NCBI RefSeq assembly: GCF_002104995.1
Contig: NW_024468249.1
Span: 2,790,001-2,854,000 of the forward strand
From: Linderina pennispora
Lineage: Eukaryota > Kickxellomycota > Kickxellomycetes > Kickxellales > Kickxellaceae
DNA: 64,000 bases
Reading direction: 5' to 3'
Program-made: the position numbers and the translations under genes
Notes under the pieces: model-generated
Told to the model about the DNA's origin: nothing
Databases searched by the model: none
The model's input: the letters and a program-made list of their open reading frames with translations, nothing else
In this document: positions 53,053 through 62,612 of the stretch, one piece after another
Layout of the letters: the number at the start of each line of letters is the position of its first letter
Numbering within the stretch: the first letter of the stretch is position 1

Positions 53053-53434
53053 GCCGGTTGCTGTAAAAAAAAAAAAGAATATATTGTCTTCAGAAGCCAG
53101 CTGATGGCAATACAGCCATGAAGGGGTTTGCTGGGAGTAGTGCGCATATGCATTTAAGAGCATGCCAGGCCTGACACTCACAACATGAAGTCAAAGCAGC
53201 AATAAAGTAATGCACAGCAGCTTTGCTGGGAATGACCCAGTCACCGGGGACGATATCGCAAGTTCAGATGGTTAGCTTAGGCGAGTACAGTTTGCATCCT
53301 ACTGGGCCCAAAGCAAACAGGCGACAGAAGGGTGATCGGTATGCATGCTTATCAACATATTGCGCTATTTGTCATTATCATGACTATAGCCTGAAATGAG
53401 CCGATTCCAGAATTCGTTATTTCGTTGGTTCGAT

Positions 53435-53505
53435 GGGGCCTTGGCGCAATGGTAGCGCGTTCGCCTCCAGAGCGAAAGGTTGTTGGTTCGACTCCTGCAG
53501 GCCCC
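53435..53505 (+). tRNA. tRNA-Trp(CCA), right arm
   Basis: Identical in sequence to 22710-22780; anticodon loop CTCCAGA, 71 nt. Confidence 0.92.
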
Positions 53506-54054
53506 ATTATTTTTTGTTGACCCGGGTCACTCCTTTTTTGTCTTTTTAGGACCAACGTGGCCACCACATTTGCACATTGGGTACCGACTGGTTTTTTTTT
53601 TTTTTTTTTCTAAACCCCATTTGCGAAGATCAATGCATGTCGAGCACATCAGCTAAAAATACATGTTCCTGACAGCCTGCTTACAAAAGACAGCCTGTGG
53701 TCCTGCAGGCCCATGGTCTAAAAATAAGACAGACAGCGCAGTCGTAGAATTGTGTAGCGTGGTTAGTAGCAGTAGCGTGTTGATGCAACGTTTTGACAAA
53801 CAAACCTGTCTGGTGCGCCGCCATGCATGGTCTGAAAATAGCTTTTTCTCATGTATCGTCAGAAGCTGCATGATGCCGAGTTGTGCTCTTTCTTTTGTGC
53901 CAAAGACACATCGGACTGCTTGCCCAGGTTTCTTGCAGAAACAGGGCAACGCAGTTGCATATCTTAAAGCAAACAAATTTACTGGAGCCTAGCGCAATAC
54001 CGACGCGCTGCTAAAAATAGATAGATAGATTCGGTGCGTGCTGGTGGAGATGGG

Positions 54055-54061
54055 TATATAA
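54055..54061 (+). promoter_or_regulatory. TATA box of the right CHAP gene
   Basis: TATATAA, 68 bp before ATG 54129, preceded by an ATAGATAGATAGATT run that offers GATA words; both are conserved in the left arm. Confidence 0.6.
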
Positions 54062-54128
54062 TCCACTGCAGATACCTCCATCGAAAAGGCTCCAGACCAC
54101 AACAAAAAACATACACCTACACCCGAAA

Positions 54129-54869
54129 ATGAAGCTCTCCGCCATTGCCACGCTCAGCGTTTCCGCTCTCCTCTCATCGTCTCAGCTAGTCTCCGGCTAT
54201 GCCATCAACGGAGACAGCGTCAACTGCCGCTCCGGTCCTGGCACCAGCAACAGCGTTGTCCGCACATACAGCCGTGGTGACGACGTCACTCTCTCCTGCC
54301 AAACCGAAGGCGAGACAATCAGGGGCGACTCCCTGTGGGGCAAGACCCAGGACGGCTGCTATGTTGCCGACTACTATGTCCAGACCGGAACCAGTAACTA
54401 TGTTGTTGACAAGTGCGATGCGTCCGGTGGTGACCCTGGAACCCCTGGACCCTCTGGCAACACCAACCCTGGGTCGGCAGGTCCAATGGCTGATGACTAC
54501 CCGTACAACGGCAACTGTGACATTGTCGACAAGTGGCGGTACTACTCATGCCAGTGTGTCAGTTTTGTTGCCTGGCGCATTAACTCGCGTCTGGGCATCG
54601 ATTTCCACAACCGCTACAAGGGCAATGCATGGGGCAATGCCAACCAGTGGGATGACGCAGCACGCGCCTCGGGAGTCACGGTTAATGACACGCCAGCCCC
54701 AGGAGCAGTGGGCCAGACTGACCGCGGCAGCACATACGGCCACGTCGTGTGGGTCTCCAGCGTCTCGGGAGATATGGTCACCATTGAAGAATACAACTAC
54801 AAGCGCCACAAGTACGGCACACGCACTGTCCACAAGAGTGCATTCAACTATATCCATCTCAAAAACTAA
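54129..54869 (+). CDS. Secreted SH3b-CHAP cysteine hydrolase, intact right copy
   Basis: 246 aa. Signal peptide MKLSAIATLSVSALLSSSQL..SG; bacterial-type SH3 domain at about 24-95 (VNCRSGPGTSNSVVRTYSRG, the NVRSGPG-like SH3b motif); a Gly/Pro linker (DPGTPGPSGNTNPGSAGP); and a CHAP amidase/endopeptidase domain at about 128-246. Catalytic Cys143 lies in SCQCVSFVAW, His205 in YGHVVWVSS, and the third residue probably in IEEYNY. CHAP enzymes cleave peptidoglycan peptides. A fungus has no peptidoglycan, so the target is probably bacterial, and the gene family was probably acquired from bacteria (inference). Strong TATA promoter. The left copy is frameshifted, so this may be the only active copy. 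Confidence 0.9.
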   Translation: MKLSAIATLSVSALLSSSQLVSGYAINGDSVNCRSGPGTSNSVVRTYSRGDDVTLSCQTEGETIRGDSLWGKTQDGCYVADYYVQTGTSNYVVDKCDASGGDPGTPGPSGNTNPGSAGPMADDYPYNGNCDIVDKWRYYSCQCVSFVAWRINSRLGIDFHNRYKGNAWGNANQWDDAARASGVTVNDTPAPGAVGQTDRGSTYGHVVWVSSVSGDMVTIEEYNYKRHKYGTRTVHKSAFNYIHLKN

Positions 54870-54967
54870 AGCAGCTGTTCCATAGCACACCAGTAATACA
54901 TCTTCAGCAAACATTTGCTTCTAGCGTATATATCTCCAATGGCCAGCGCATGTCGTATGGTAGCTAC

Positions 54968-55129
54968 TGTTAGCTTGGGGAATGAGTGGTTATCGAATAT
55001 ATGGAAAAATAACTTCTCAAAATGACTGAGGGGAAGAAGGAAGGCTGGTCGTCTGTCTGGGCCTTTGTACGTATGCGTTTCGGCCTTGTCTATGGTGGCG
55101 CAGGGGGACTCCGGACCCCGAATGTCAAC
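54968..55129. mobile_element. 162-bp MITE-like element private to the right arm
   Basis: Flanked by a perfect 6-bp duplication AGCTAC (54962-54967 and 55130-55135). Ends TGTTAGCTTGGGG and CCCCGAATGTCAAC form a loose inverted pair. The left arm lacks it at the mirrored site (near 21250-21265). Related to the element at 43404-43572. Confidence 0.65.
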
Positions 55130-55253
55130 AGCTACTTTACAGCCATTCCTAGACCTCTATGTTCAGCAAGACGATGATTAGACCGATATTTTTTATTTCG
55201 TCTATTGTTTTACACATGAGATGGCACACAATAAAAAGCATGTGTTGAATTAG

Positions 55254-55862
55254 TTAAGCCGAGAGGCGGGCAACGACCTTGGCAAACTCCTCGCCCTGGG
55301 TCACAGCTACAGACAGCTCCTTCTTGTTAGGTTGACGGGAGCCATCACCACCGGCAACAGTTCCAGTGCCCCAGGGCGACCCGCCAACAACCTCCGAGTT
55401 GTCAAACAGATTCTGGTTACGGAATCCAGTAGGCACGTAGATCATGCCATGGTGTGCCAGATTGGGCAGGAAGGAGAATGCGGTTGTCTCCTGTCCACCA
55501 TGCTGTGAGCCCGTAGAGAAGAAAATGCCAGCAGGCTTGCCGTACAGGGCCCCCTTAGCCCACAGGCTGCCAGTGGCATCAAACAGTGCCTTAACCTGAG
55601 CGGGTGCTGCACCAAAGCGGGTTGGGAAGCCAAACAGGAAACCGTCAGCTTCAGTCAGCTTGTCAACAGTGATGACAGGGATATCTGGCTTGGGCGCTGC
55701 ATGCATTTTGCCAAGGACTTCATCTGAGAGTGTCTCTGGGAACTGGTAATGCTCGATATCAACCAGACCAGTCTTCTCGAGTCCCTCTTTGATTGACTGC
55801 GAAACAGTATGGATATGGCCATAGGTCGAGTAGGAGATGATGAAAACCTTGGGGAGAGCCAT
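55254..55862 (-). CDS. Flavodoxin-like NAD(P)H:quinone oxidoreductase (WrbA/Pst2 family), right copy
   Basis: 202-aa duplicate of 20510-21118, with all FMN-site motifs kept (STYGHIHTVS, GFPTRFGAAPAQVK, SPWGTGTVAGGDGSRQP) and three substitutions (Ser in ETLSDE, Asp in PKPDIP, Lys in QPNKKE). None falls in a flavin-contact motif. Promoter TATA conserved. It is convergent with the CHAP gene across the 162-bp insertion, so the 3' flanks of the two copies differ. Confidence 0.9.
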   Translation of the reverse strand: MALPKVFIISYSTYGHIHTVSQSIKEGLEKTGLVDIEHYQFPETLSDEVLGKMHAAPKPDIPVITVDKLTEADGFLFGFPTRFGAAPAQVKALFDATGSLWAKGALYGKPAGIFFSTGSQHGGQETTAFSFLPNLAHHGMIYVPTGFRNQNLFDNSEVVGGSPWGTGTVAGGDGSRQPNKKELSVAVTQGEEFAKVVARLSA

Positions 55863-55998
55863 TTTTGCTGTGGTAAGTGATTGTGTATAAAAAAAGCTGC
55901 AGAAAAGAAGGAGAGCAGGTTGATATAGTGATACTGCGCGAGTTGTTTATAGGGGTAAGTTGATGTCGAAAGCCGGACAGCGGGAACGGATGCTGGGC

Positions 55999-56388
55999 TT
56001 ATATACTTGGTGCAGCTACAAATTGAATACTAATAGTAGAGGCTGTCTGACTAACAGCTAGTAACTTGTTATAATCGCAGAAGGCAATTTGTCATGATTG
56101 GCCAGCTGATAATTTGCCATTAGCAAGCAGTGCTGTGGTATTAAAAATCAGGCAGCAGGTGGGTTTAGTCATTGTGCTCCCGGCACTGTTCCCTAAAGTA
56201 GCTGTGTTTCCTGTGAGGAGCGGGTCGGCTTCTAAAATAATTCATATGGCACCGAGCATGCCTTGGTCAGCCAATTGAGTATTGGAGGTATTGGTGAGGT
56301 GCTTTCCTAGCTCGCTGGCTTATCAGAGTGGGCTCTTGAAAGGTTGACCTAGTGATTCTTGGTAGAGCTCATATGGATGCTGCTGCAT
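55999..56388 (-). pseudogene. Decayed ORF relic B, right arm
   Basis: 130-codon frame mirrored to 19983-20372, same start (MQQHPYELYQESLGQPFKSP) and same terminal TAA within the flavodoxin TATA box. Internal stops TGA-TAA, TGA and TGA. Equal length in both arms shows decay by substitution, not indels. Confidence 0.5.
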
Positions 56389-56670
56389 AATGGTACCAGC
56401 AGTCAAGAGCGAATGGGGTATCGGAAAATTAGATTACTTCTCCTCATCTTTTTCTTGTTCTTTCTTTTTTATTCTCGAATCGGTCCAGTCACTGGTCTGG
56501 TCTCTCCTTTTTTTTTTTTTTTTTTTTTTTTCGCTAACTCCTTAATATCTCTTTAAGACTGGCTTGGTCTGTATTTTCTCAATATATTCTCCTTTACTTG
56601 GGTGCTACAGCCCGACCCAACTCAAAAGCTCATAACCTCAGACATGGAGTAGGTAAGTAGGATAGGCCTA

Positions 56671-56889
56671 CTAGTTCCAGACCAAGGCACCTGTAGATAT
56701 CTTCAAGAACACATTGGGTAGGTAATCAAACTTATAGGTATGTAGTGCTTTTTGCTGACAAATGGGCATGTATGCTTCTCTTCAACTAGTGTAAAAGGGT
56801 AAAAAGTTGATGATTTTTCAACTATGGCACCATATGGAGTGGCTATAAAATGGCCACTTCGAAAGGGTGTCATAGAAACAATGAACTAG
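56671..56889 (+). pseudogene. Decayed ORF relic A, right arm
   Basis: 73 codons reading LVPDQGTCRYLQEHIG, then three internal TAG/TAA stops, then FSTMAPYGVAIKWPLRKGVI. Less A/T-shifted than the left copy (for example Arg CGA here, Gln CAA there). Confidence 0.5.
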
Positions 56890-57886
56890 AGAGAAAGGAG
56901 AAAGAAGGTCTTAGCGGACAGGAGATTAATCGTTATGACACCTACAGGGAATTGTAGAAGCAGGTGCTAGTAATTGACGATACCTCCTGATCTGGAATAA
57001 GGAATATGTCGATCATATAACGTCAATGGGGAAACTGGTTTTCAACACCACAACTAGCATAGAGTAAACAAAAAGGCAGTCAAGAAGAGTAGGGAAACCA
57101 GCTTGGCGAATTCCTAAAGTACAATATCACTAGTGTTGTATAACTGATCCTGATCCCTAGATCCACGCCACAGTGCGTACGCAAGAGTATAGTAGCCACA
57201 CTATATAGTTCAGTACATGCCAGCACGTCAGCAGCTCTCCTTAGATTCTTTACTGTCACTAATTATATACCACGTTAAGTTACCAGTATCACAACAACTA
57301 GTGTTTGGTATGAAAACAATTGGTCTGGAAAGGAAGTTTAGTGAAGTCTGCTATCCAACATCAGCCCAGAATACTCAGTACTTCTTAAAGCCCATCAGAA
57401 ACTCTTAGAGGGATCTGAAAACATGGGAAGTAGACTGTGGATAAAAAAACATATCTACAAGTATAGGATTAAGCAGTATAAACAGTAGAATAACAGAGCA
57501 GCAGTGATTATGCGTAGCACACTATTGATCAGTAGGAGGTCAGCTGCAATGATACAGTGCATGGGATACATTCTTGTGGCATTCTCAGCAACTCTGGTCT
57601 ATAGTAGATTGTCTACATAGACGTTCTACCAGGAAGCACTAAATATTGTATAAAACAAAGATTGGTTGATATGCTAAAAACTCACTTTTCTATACCGAAA
57701 TATGAATCATGATTTCAATCGACATGTATGGATCTGGCCTATTATTGCTACTCTATTATTGCTACTGTCGCTGATGGAATCAGATGCGCCGAGCTGGCAC
57801 TTGTACAGCTACCACATAGAGGGGTTTAGATGATCGCCAAAGTTAAATATTAGTAATGATTAATTTTCAGCCAATAAGAAATATGT

Positions 57887-57968
57887 GACGCTTTGGCCGA
57901 GTGGTTAAGGCGATGCCCTGCTAAGGCATTGTAGTTTCTACGCGCAGGTTCGAATCCTGCAGGCGTCG
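57887..57968 (+). tRNA. tRNA-Ser(GCT), right arm
   Basis: Identical to 18567-18648; long variable arm, anticodon GCT, 82 nt with discriminator. Confidence 0.93.
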
Positions 57969-58302
57969 ATTTTTGCACCAGTTGCTTTTTGTTTTGTAGG
58001 ACGGTTTCTGTGGCGAAGTTCACCTTTAGGCCAAATGCTGGGTGGTCGATGTGGCATTCTGTAGAGCGGTGGTGTGTTTATTTAATGGTGGAGAGGAGGC
58101 GCCCAGGCCCTTTCTTTCGCTTTCCAACCTTTATCGCTTTTATTTTTGAAAAATTGGCACCACCGCAGGAAGAGACACAGGCAGGGACATGGGGCACCCC
58201 GGGGAGGTGTCTGCACTTGCGCAGCGGCCAAGCGCACAAGCAAAAAAGAAACCGCACGGAAAACGCGCCAACTCGACATAAAAGGGAGGGTCAAAAGTGA
58301 TT

Positions 58303-58374
58303 GCCTTCTGCCAGAATCGAACTGGCGACCTTCTGCTTACTAGGCAGACGCTCTGCCAACTGAGCCAAGAAGGC
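58303..58374 (-). tRNA. tRNA-Thr(AGT), right arm
   Basis: Identical to 18170-18241; anticodon loop CTAGTAA. Confidence 0.93.
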
Positions 58375-58567
58375 ATCCCAATTTCTGGTTTCTAGAAAAT
58401 AGACACATATCCAATAGAATCATTCGCCAAGCTAGATTGATCGGCATTCATACTAGTAATTCCTTGCAGCCTATGCCTATACAACTCTATTTGAGTATGA
58501 CTGCCAGTGGGCTATGTGTAATTCAGAACACATAGGGTGGTTGGTATTCTAGTTCTGGTGAATATAC

Positions 58568-58590
58568 TATTATTATTATTATTATTATTT
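58568..58590. repeat. (TAT)n microsatellite
   Basis: Seven TAT units in the right arm; absent at the left counterpart near 17970, where there is an A-run instead. Confidence 0.8.
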
Positions 58591-58770
58591 TAGCTATCCT
58601 ATCTACAGTAGCTCCCAAATCACTAGGACACTCTTTGCCAATACACTTATTCAATATTAATTACTAATACTTATATAAATGCTGCATAATACATCCTACT
58701 ATATATTACTTTGCTGAAGCTATATAAAATACCTATTAAGTATAACCATATTACCTATACTTCCTATATT

Positions 58771-59519
58771 AAAAGTTATTTAAAGATATATAAATTTATA
58801 CTGGTTAAGAAACTAATAAAAAGAATAATTAAATAATGATATAGAAATCATTTACTAAGATAAAAATATAATTAAAAATCTAGAATATTTAGTAGAAACT
58901 ATCATTAATATAATAACTAGAAGAACAAATAAATAAAAGATACTAATAGTGTTTCATAGAAGTACTCTTTCTTGTATTTTTGTTTATTAGTTAATCTAGC
59001 TACTAATATCTTTTTGGCTATTACTAAATATTCTGATTATAAATTATTTATTAACTACTTGTAAATGATTTCTAATTTGTTAATTGGTTATTCTACTATA
59101 AGATACTTAGTTTCTTTAAACTTTCTTATTTGCAAATGGCCTCTATAGCAGAGTTGAAGGTACTAGCCAGTATCTTATCATTAGATAGTAGTACTAGATT
59201 AGTCTATATATCCTTATCTAAATCTAATATAAAATATTCTTCCCACCAGATTTATGATATTGGTGCCATACTATAGGAGGTCTCTAGGTAGTTCAGTACT
59301 ACCTCTGATCTTGCCCACCATATAGTATAATGGCAGTATTAATAAGCTAATAAAAATTAGTTTATAGGTATTCCTAGCTAGGCTATATGTTGCTCTAAAC
59401 AATAGGTTCTACAGTGTCAATTCTGACCAGATTCTATTAACTTTTGTTGTTACAGTGGTTACTTTCATAATAATTTATAGTTTAACAGCAAGACTAAGGC
59501 TATAGTAAATTTGGCTATA
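58771..59519. other. AT-rich degenerate DNA
   Basis: Strongly A+T-rich, with no open frame of note, similar in texture to 16480-17500. Probably decayed mobile DNA. Confidence 0.4.
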
Positions 59520-59993
59520 ATGGCCTTTGGTGTTGTGTTTGGACACTACCCTGAGGACACATACAAAGGCTATGGTTATAAGCAGAGCAACCTGTGATCA
59601 TTGCTGACCTTGGCTACCACTGAGTATAACTATCAGCTGATCAAGGTATAGAATCCTGTTGGTAAGATTGTCATCACATAGGCTATGGCCAATTTCCTAG
59701 ACCAGCTCATTTTGCTGTACAGTATAGCATAAAGCAATGTGTACTTGGTTGGTAATGCATATGCTAGCAGATCAGCCACATATGCCAAAATCCTGAGTAA
59801 CATCATATTATCTAGCGACCGCTATATGGCTCGCATTGCCCACCACACAGATGCATCAGAGTCGATAACTGAGTGGTGGTTATGCGATGCTAGCACCGTG
59901 ACTGGCACTCCCAACCTTATTTGCCCATTTGAGACCCACATTGCTGCCTCCCGTCATTGTGCCCTAGTATCGGCTATCGTATATGGCAGCTGA
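59520..59993 (+). pseudogene. Unidentified ORF decayed by four C-to-T-type stops
   Basis: A single 158-codon frame runs from ATG 59520 (MAFGVVFGHYPEDTYKGYGY) to TGA 59991-59993 without any indel. Its four internal stops are TGA (codon 26), two TAG and one TAA, each one C-to-T step from CGA, CAG, CAG and CAA. The last 85 codons are open (VYLVGNAYASRSATYAKILS ... HHTDASESITEWWL). GC content is higher than the surrounding AT-rich DNA. No family recognised; a retroelement gag/capsid-like or unknown mobile ORF is possible. Confidence 0.55.
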
Positions 59994-60109
59994 ACAGCAT
60001 ATCCAACCATTCTCAGAATTAATTTTTCTTTTTGAAAGTGAGACTGTTTTAATTAAAGCTGAGACAAGAGAGAAGCGGATTGAGTAGATAGCAGAAAGAA
60101 AGGATTAAT

Positions 60110-61615
60110 TTAGGCGTACTCAGCCTTCTCGGAATCGTCGTTGTCTTTGGAGGCGCGGATCTGGTAGCGGCTACCGAGGACACAGTGGAGCCCAACCGAA
60201 TGGACAGCGACAACATCCTCGACCTTGAGCCCCTTGGTCTCAGGCAGGAAGAAGAAGCAGAAGACAAAGGCGGCGATGTTGAAGCCCATGAAGAAGAAGA
60301 AGGTGTAGTCGCCCATAGCCTCCTGCATCGGCGAGAAGTAGACACCGATAGCGAAGGTGAACAGGTAATTGACAGCACCGCCAATGGCAGCCATGGCCGA
60401 CATGGCGTAGGCCGGGGTCATCTCGGCAGCAGCAGCCCAGGGCAGGGGACCGACACCAAAGTTGAAGAACACGTTGTACAGGAAGACCATGGTGATGACA
60501 AGGCCGTCAATGCCCTTGATGGAGCCAACAGCCATCAGCATCGAGAAGAGGGCCATGGTACCGTGCGACAGCAGCATCAGGGTACGACGGCCGAAGCGAG
60601 CGCCCAACAGCATGCCGACGAACGTGAAAATGGCAGCAACAATCGAAATGACGCACGACAGGATCTGGGCAGTGGTCGGGATCTGCGACGGGTCGTCCTT
60701 GGTGGTTCGGTTGAAGATCTGGGTCGAGTAGAAAATGACAGCATTGATACCGGACATCTGCTGGAAGAACATGAGCATACAGACAACGATGAACTGGTGG
60801 CGGAGGTTGTCGGGAGTGCGGCCAAGAATGAGATCCATGACATTCACCTTGGGGGCCTCTTCAGCGCGAGCCTGTGCCTTGGCATCGTCGTCAACCATGT
60901 CCTGAAGCTCCTGCTCGATGTCAGCGCCCTTGCGCAGCTTAATCAGAGCAGCACGGGCCTCCTCGACGCGGCCACGAGAGACGAGCCACTTGGGCGACTC
61001 GACACAGATGGGGAACAGCAGGGTGGTGGCAACGCCAATGACACCAGTGATACCGAATAGGATGCGCCACAGAGGGGGCTTGGCGAGGCCGAGCGAGACG
61101 GCGTTGGCCAGCAGAATACCCACGTTGGTGGCCAGCTGGAGGGTTCCGCCGAGGATATCGCGAGCCTTGGGAGTGGTGATTTCGCCGACATAGACTGACA
61201 GGGCACCGTTACAGAAGCCAGCAGCGAAACCGACAAACAGACGGCCGACAATCAGCTGGCCCAGAGATGTGGTGGTCGAGAGAAGGACACCGCCGACCAG
61301 GGCAAGCAGCGGGCCCCAGGTGAGCACGAACTTGCGGCCGTACCGGTCGGAGATAGGGTTGCCGGCAATGGTGCCGATCAGAGCACCGATAGCAAAGCAG
61401 CCGACAGCCACACCCCAGATGGTGGACTCGGTCGGGATACACGAGGGGAAGGGTCCGTTGTAGTGCTTCTCGCCAGTCACACAGTTGGAGATAACGTCGC
61501 CGGGAATGTTGATGACACCAATGTTCCAGCCAAAGTTGACACTGCCCAGGGCAGCCATCATGGCACAGAAGCACTGGTACTTTGTCACGCTGAGCGTACG
61601 CGAGTCAACAGACAT
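60110..61615 (-). CDS. MFS hexose (sugar porter) transporter
   Basis: 501-aa, 12-helix plasma-membrane sugar/H+ symporter or facilitator. ATG 61615 (MSVDSRTLSVTKYQCFCAMM). Family motifs: ISDRYGRKFVLTWGPLLALV after helix 2, GRLFVGFAAGFCNGALSVYV in helix 4, TPKARDILGGTLQ, PESPKWLVSRGRVEEARAAL before the central loop, QQMSGINAVIFYSTQIF in helix 7 (the sugar-specific QQxSGxNxxxYY pattern), LGARFGRRTLMLLSHG, and FFFLPETKGLKVED after helix 12. The central loop is Ala/Glu-rich. Intact; the codons are strongly C/G-ending, suggesting high expression. Confidence 0.93.
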   Translation of the reverse strand: MSVDSRTLSVTKYQCFCAMMAALGSVNFGWNIGVINIPGDVISNCVTGEKHYNGPFPSCIPTESTIWGVAVGCFAIGALIGTIAGNPISDRYGRKFVLTWGPLLALVGGVLLSTTTSLGQLIVGRLFVGFAAGFCNGALSVYVGEITTPKARDILGGTLQLATNVGILLANAVSLGLAKPPLWRILFGITGVIGVATTLLFPICVESPKWLVSRGRVEEARAALIKLRKGADIEQELQDMVDDDAKAQARAEEAPKVNVMDLILGRTPDNLRHQFIVVCMLMFFQQMSGINAVIFYSTQIFNRTTKDDPSQIPTTAQILSCVISIVAAIFTFVGMLLGARFGRRTLMLLSHGTMALFSMLMAVGSIKGIDGLVITMVFLYNVFFNFGVGPLPWAAAAEMTPAYAMSAMAAIGGAVNYLFTFAIGVYFSPMQEAMGDYTFFFFMGFNIAAFVFCFFFLPETKGLKVEDVVAVHSVGLHCVLGSRYQIRASKDNDDSEKAEYA

Positions 61616-62612
61616 GGTTAACAGAGTTTAAATGGTAGCAATAAAGGTATACAAATAGGTAGTCGTAGAGGGAATAGTTGGTATTAGTAGGGCATGGCCG
61701 CTTTTTTGGTGTTGTAGGATGGAGAATTCAGGTATTTTGCAGCCCATGGCACCGACATTTTATAGAGTCTGGAGGTGAACCGTGCCAGTCGAAAGGGGGG
61801 AGTGCAAAGTAACCTATGCATGTGCCTTAAGCCTTAACCTGGCACAAGCCATGGCAGGGAGAATATGTTCTAGAAGTCAGGCATGTCATACCAGCAGCAG
61901 CGCATATTTTCTACTTGCCAGAGCGTAGTCGGGCGACGCTAGGACTCTGCATGAGCTGCCTGTCCGATTGGATCGAATAGTGCCGAGGGGGTTCAGACCA
62001 TCCTCGTGGGAGACTCCGGGCTCAGTCCCAAATACCTCTCAAATGCATTTAATGGAGTCTGTCGGGTGAGCCCATGATGCGAGGGCGTTGGGGGGGGGAA
62101 GACAGCGAGCACACTTTGCAATGAAGACCGAGGGAGGCGAGCAGATAGTGGTGCCACATTTGCACTAGCGCCTCCATTGGGCTTGCTGATCGTACGACCC
62201 GGTAGTCTAGGCGATTGACTGAAGACAGCCATGACTGGTCATTTTCAAGACACTCGTTTGCTCGGAGGTTAGGTGAGGGTGGCACGGTCAGCACTGGTCA
62301 TCTGCACATGGGTGCTAGGCACCTTATCCGGAGATGGTCTTTGAGTAACCTGGTGCAGAATGTTTTTCAAAGCCAGTGTAGAGGTTTGTGCACAATAACG
62401 CAACCCGCCGTGTATATTTTCGGATCGTTAGGCGAAGAAAAGCATACGACCGCTCAATTGGGCAAATTGCACCAGTCAGCGACAAAAATCGACAGACACG
62501 GGTCCACTGCACACTTGGTGGGGTTTGTGGGCCTCGGCTGATGGAAGGATTTCAAGCCAAATGGGCTATTACCCTTGAGGGAAGGAATTATATTAGTTGT
62601 CAAATATAACAC
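61616..62612. promoter_or_regulatory. Upstream region of the sugar transporter
   Basis: 1 kb without a supported gene. A G-run (GGGGGGGGG) lies at about 62090-62098. The proximal part holds the transporter promoter; no clear TATA seen. Confidence 0.4.

Larger units (their letters stand above)
52900..58770 (-). repeat. Right arm of the 5.8-kb inverted duplication
   Basis: Inverted copy of about 17500-23315. It carries the intact CHAP gene and a private 162-bp MITE-like insertion (54968-55129), lacks the 291-bp TIR element, and contains only the last part of Pcc1. Sequence similarity to the left arm begins abruptly near 52905. Confidence 0.9.

Noticed and set aside
60185-61060. 291-codon plus-strand frame opposite the sugar transporter
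   Set aside because: Antisense shadow of a GC3-biased gene; the opposite strand has 12 membrane helices and all family motifs.
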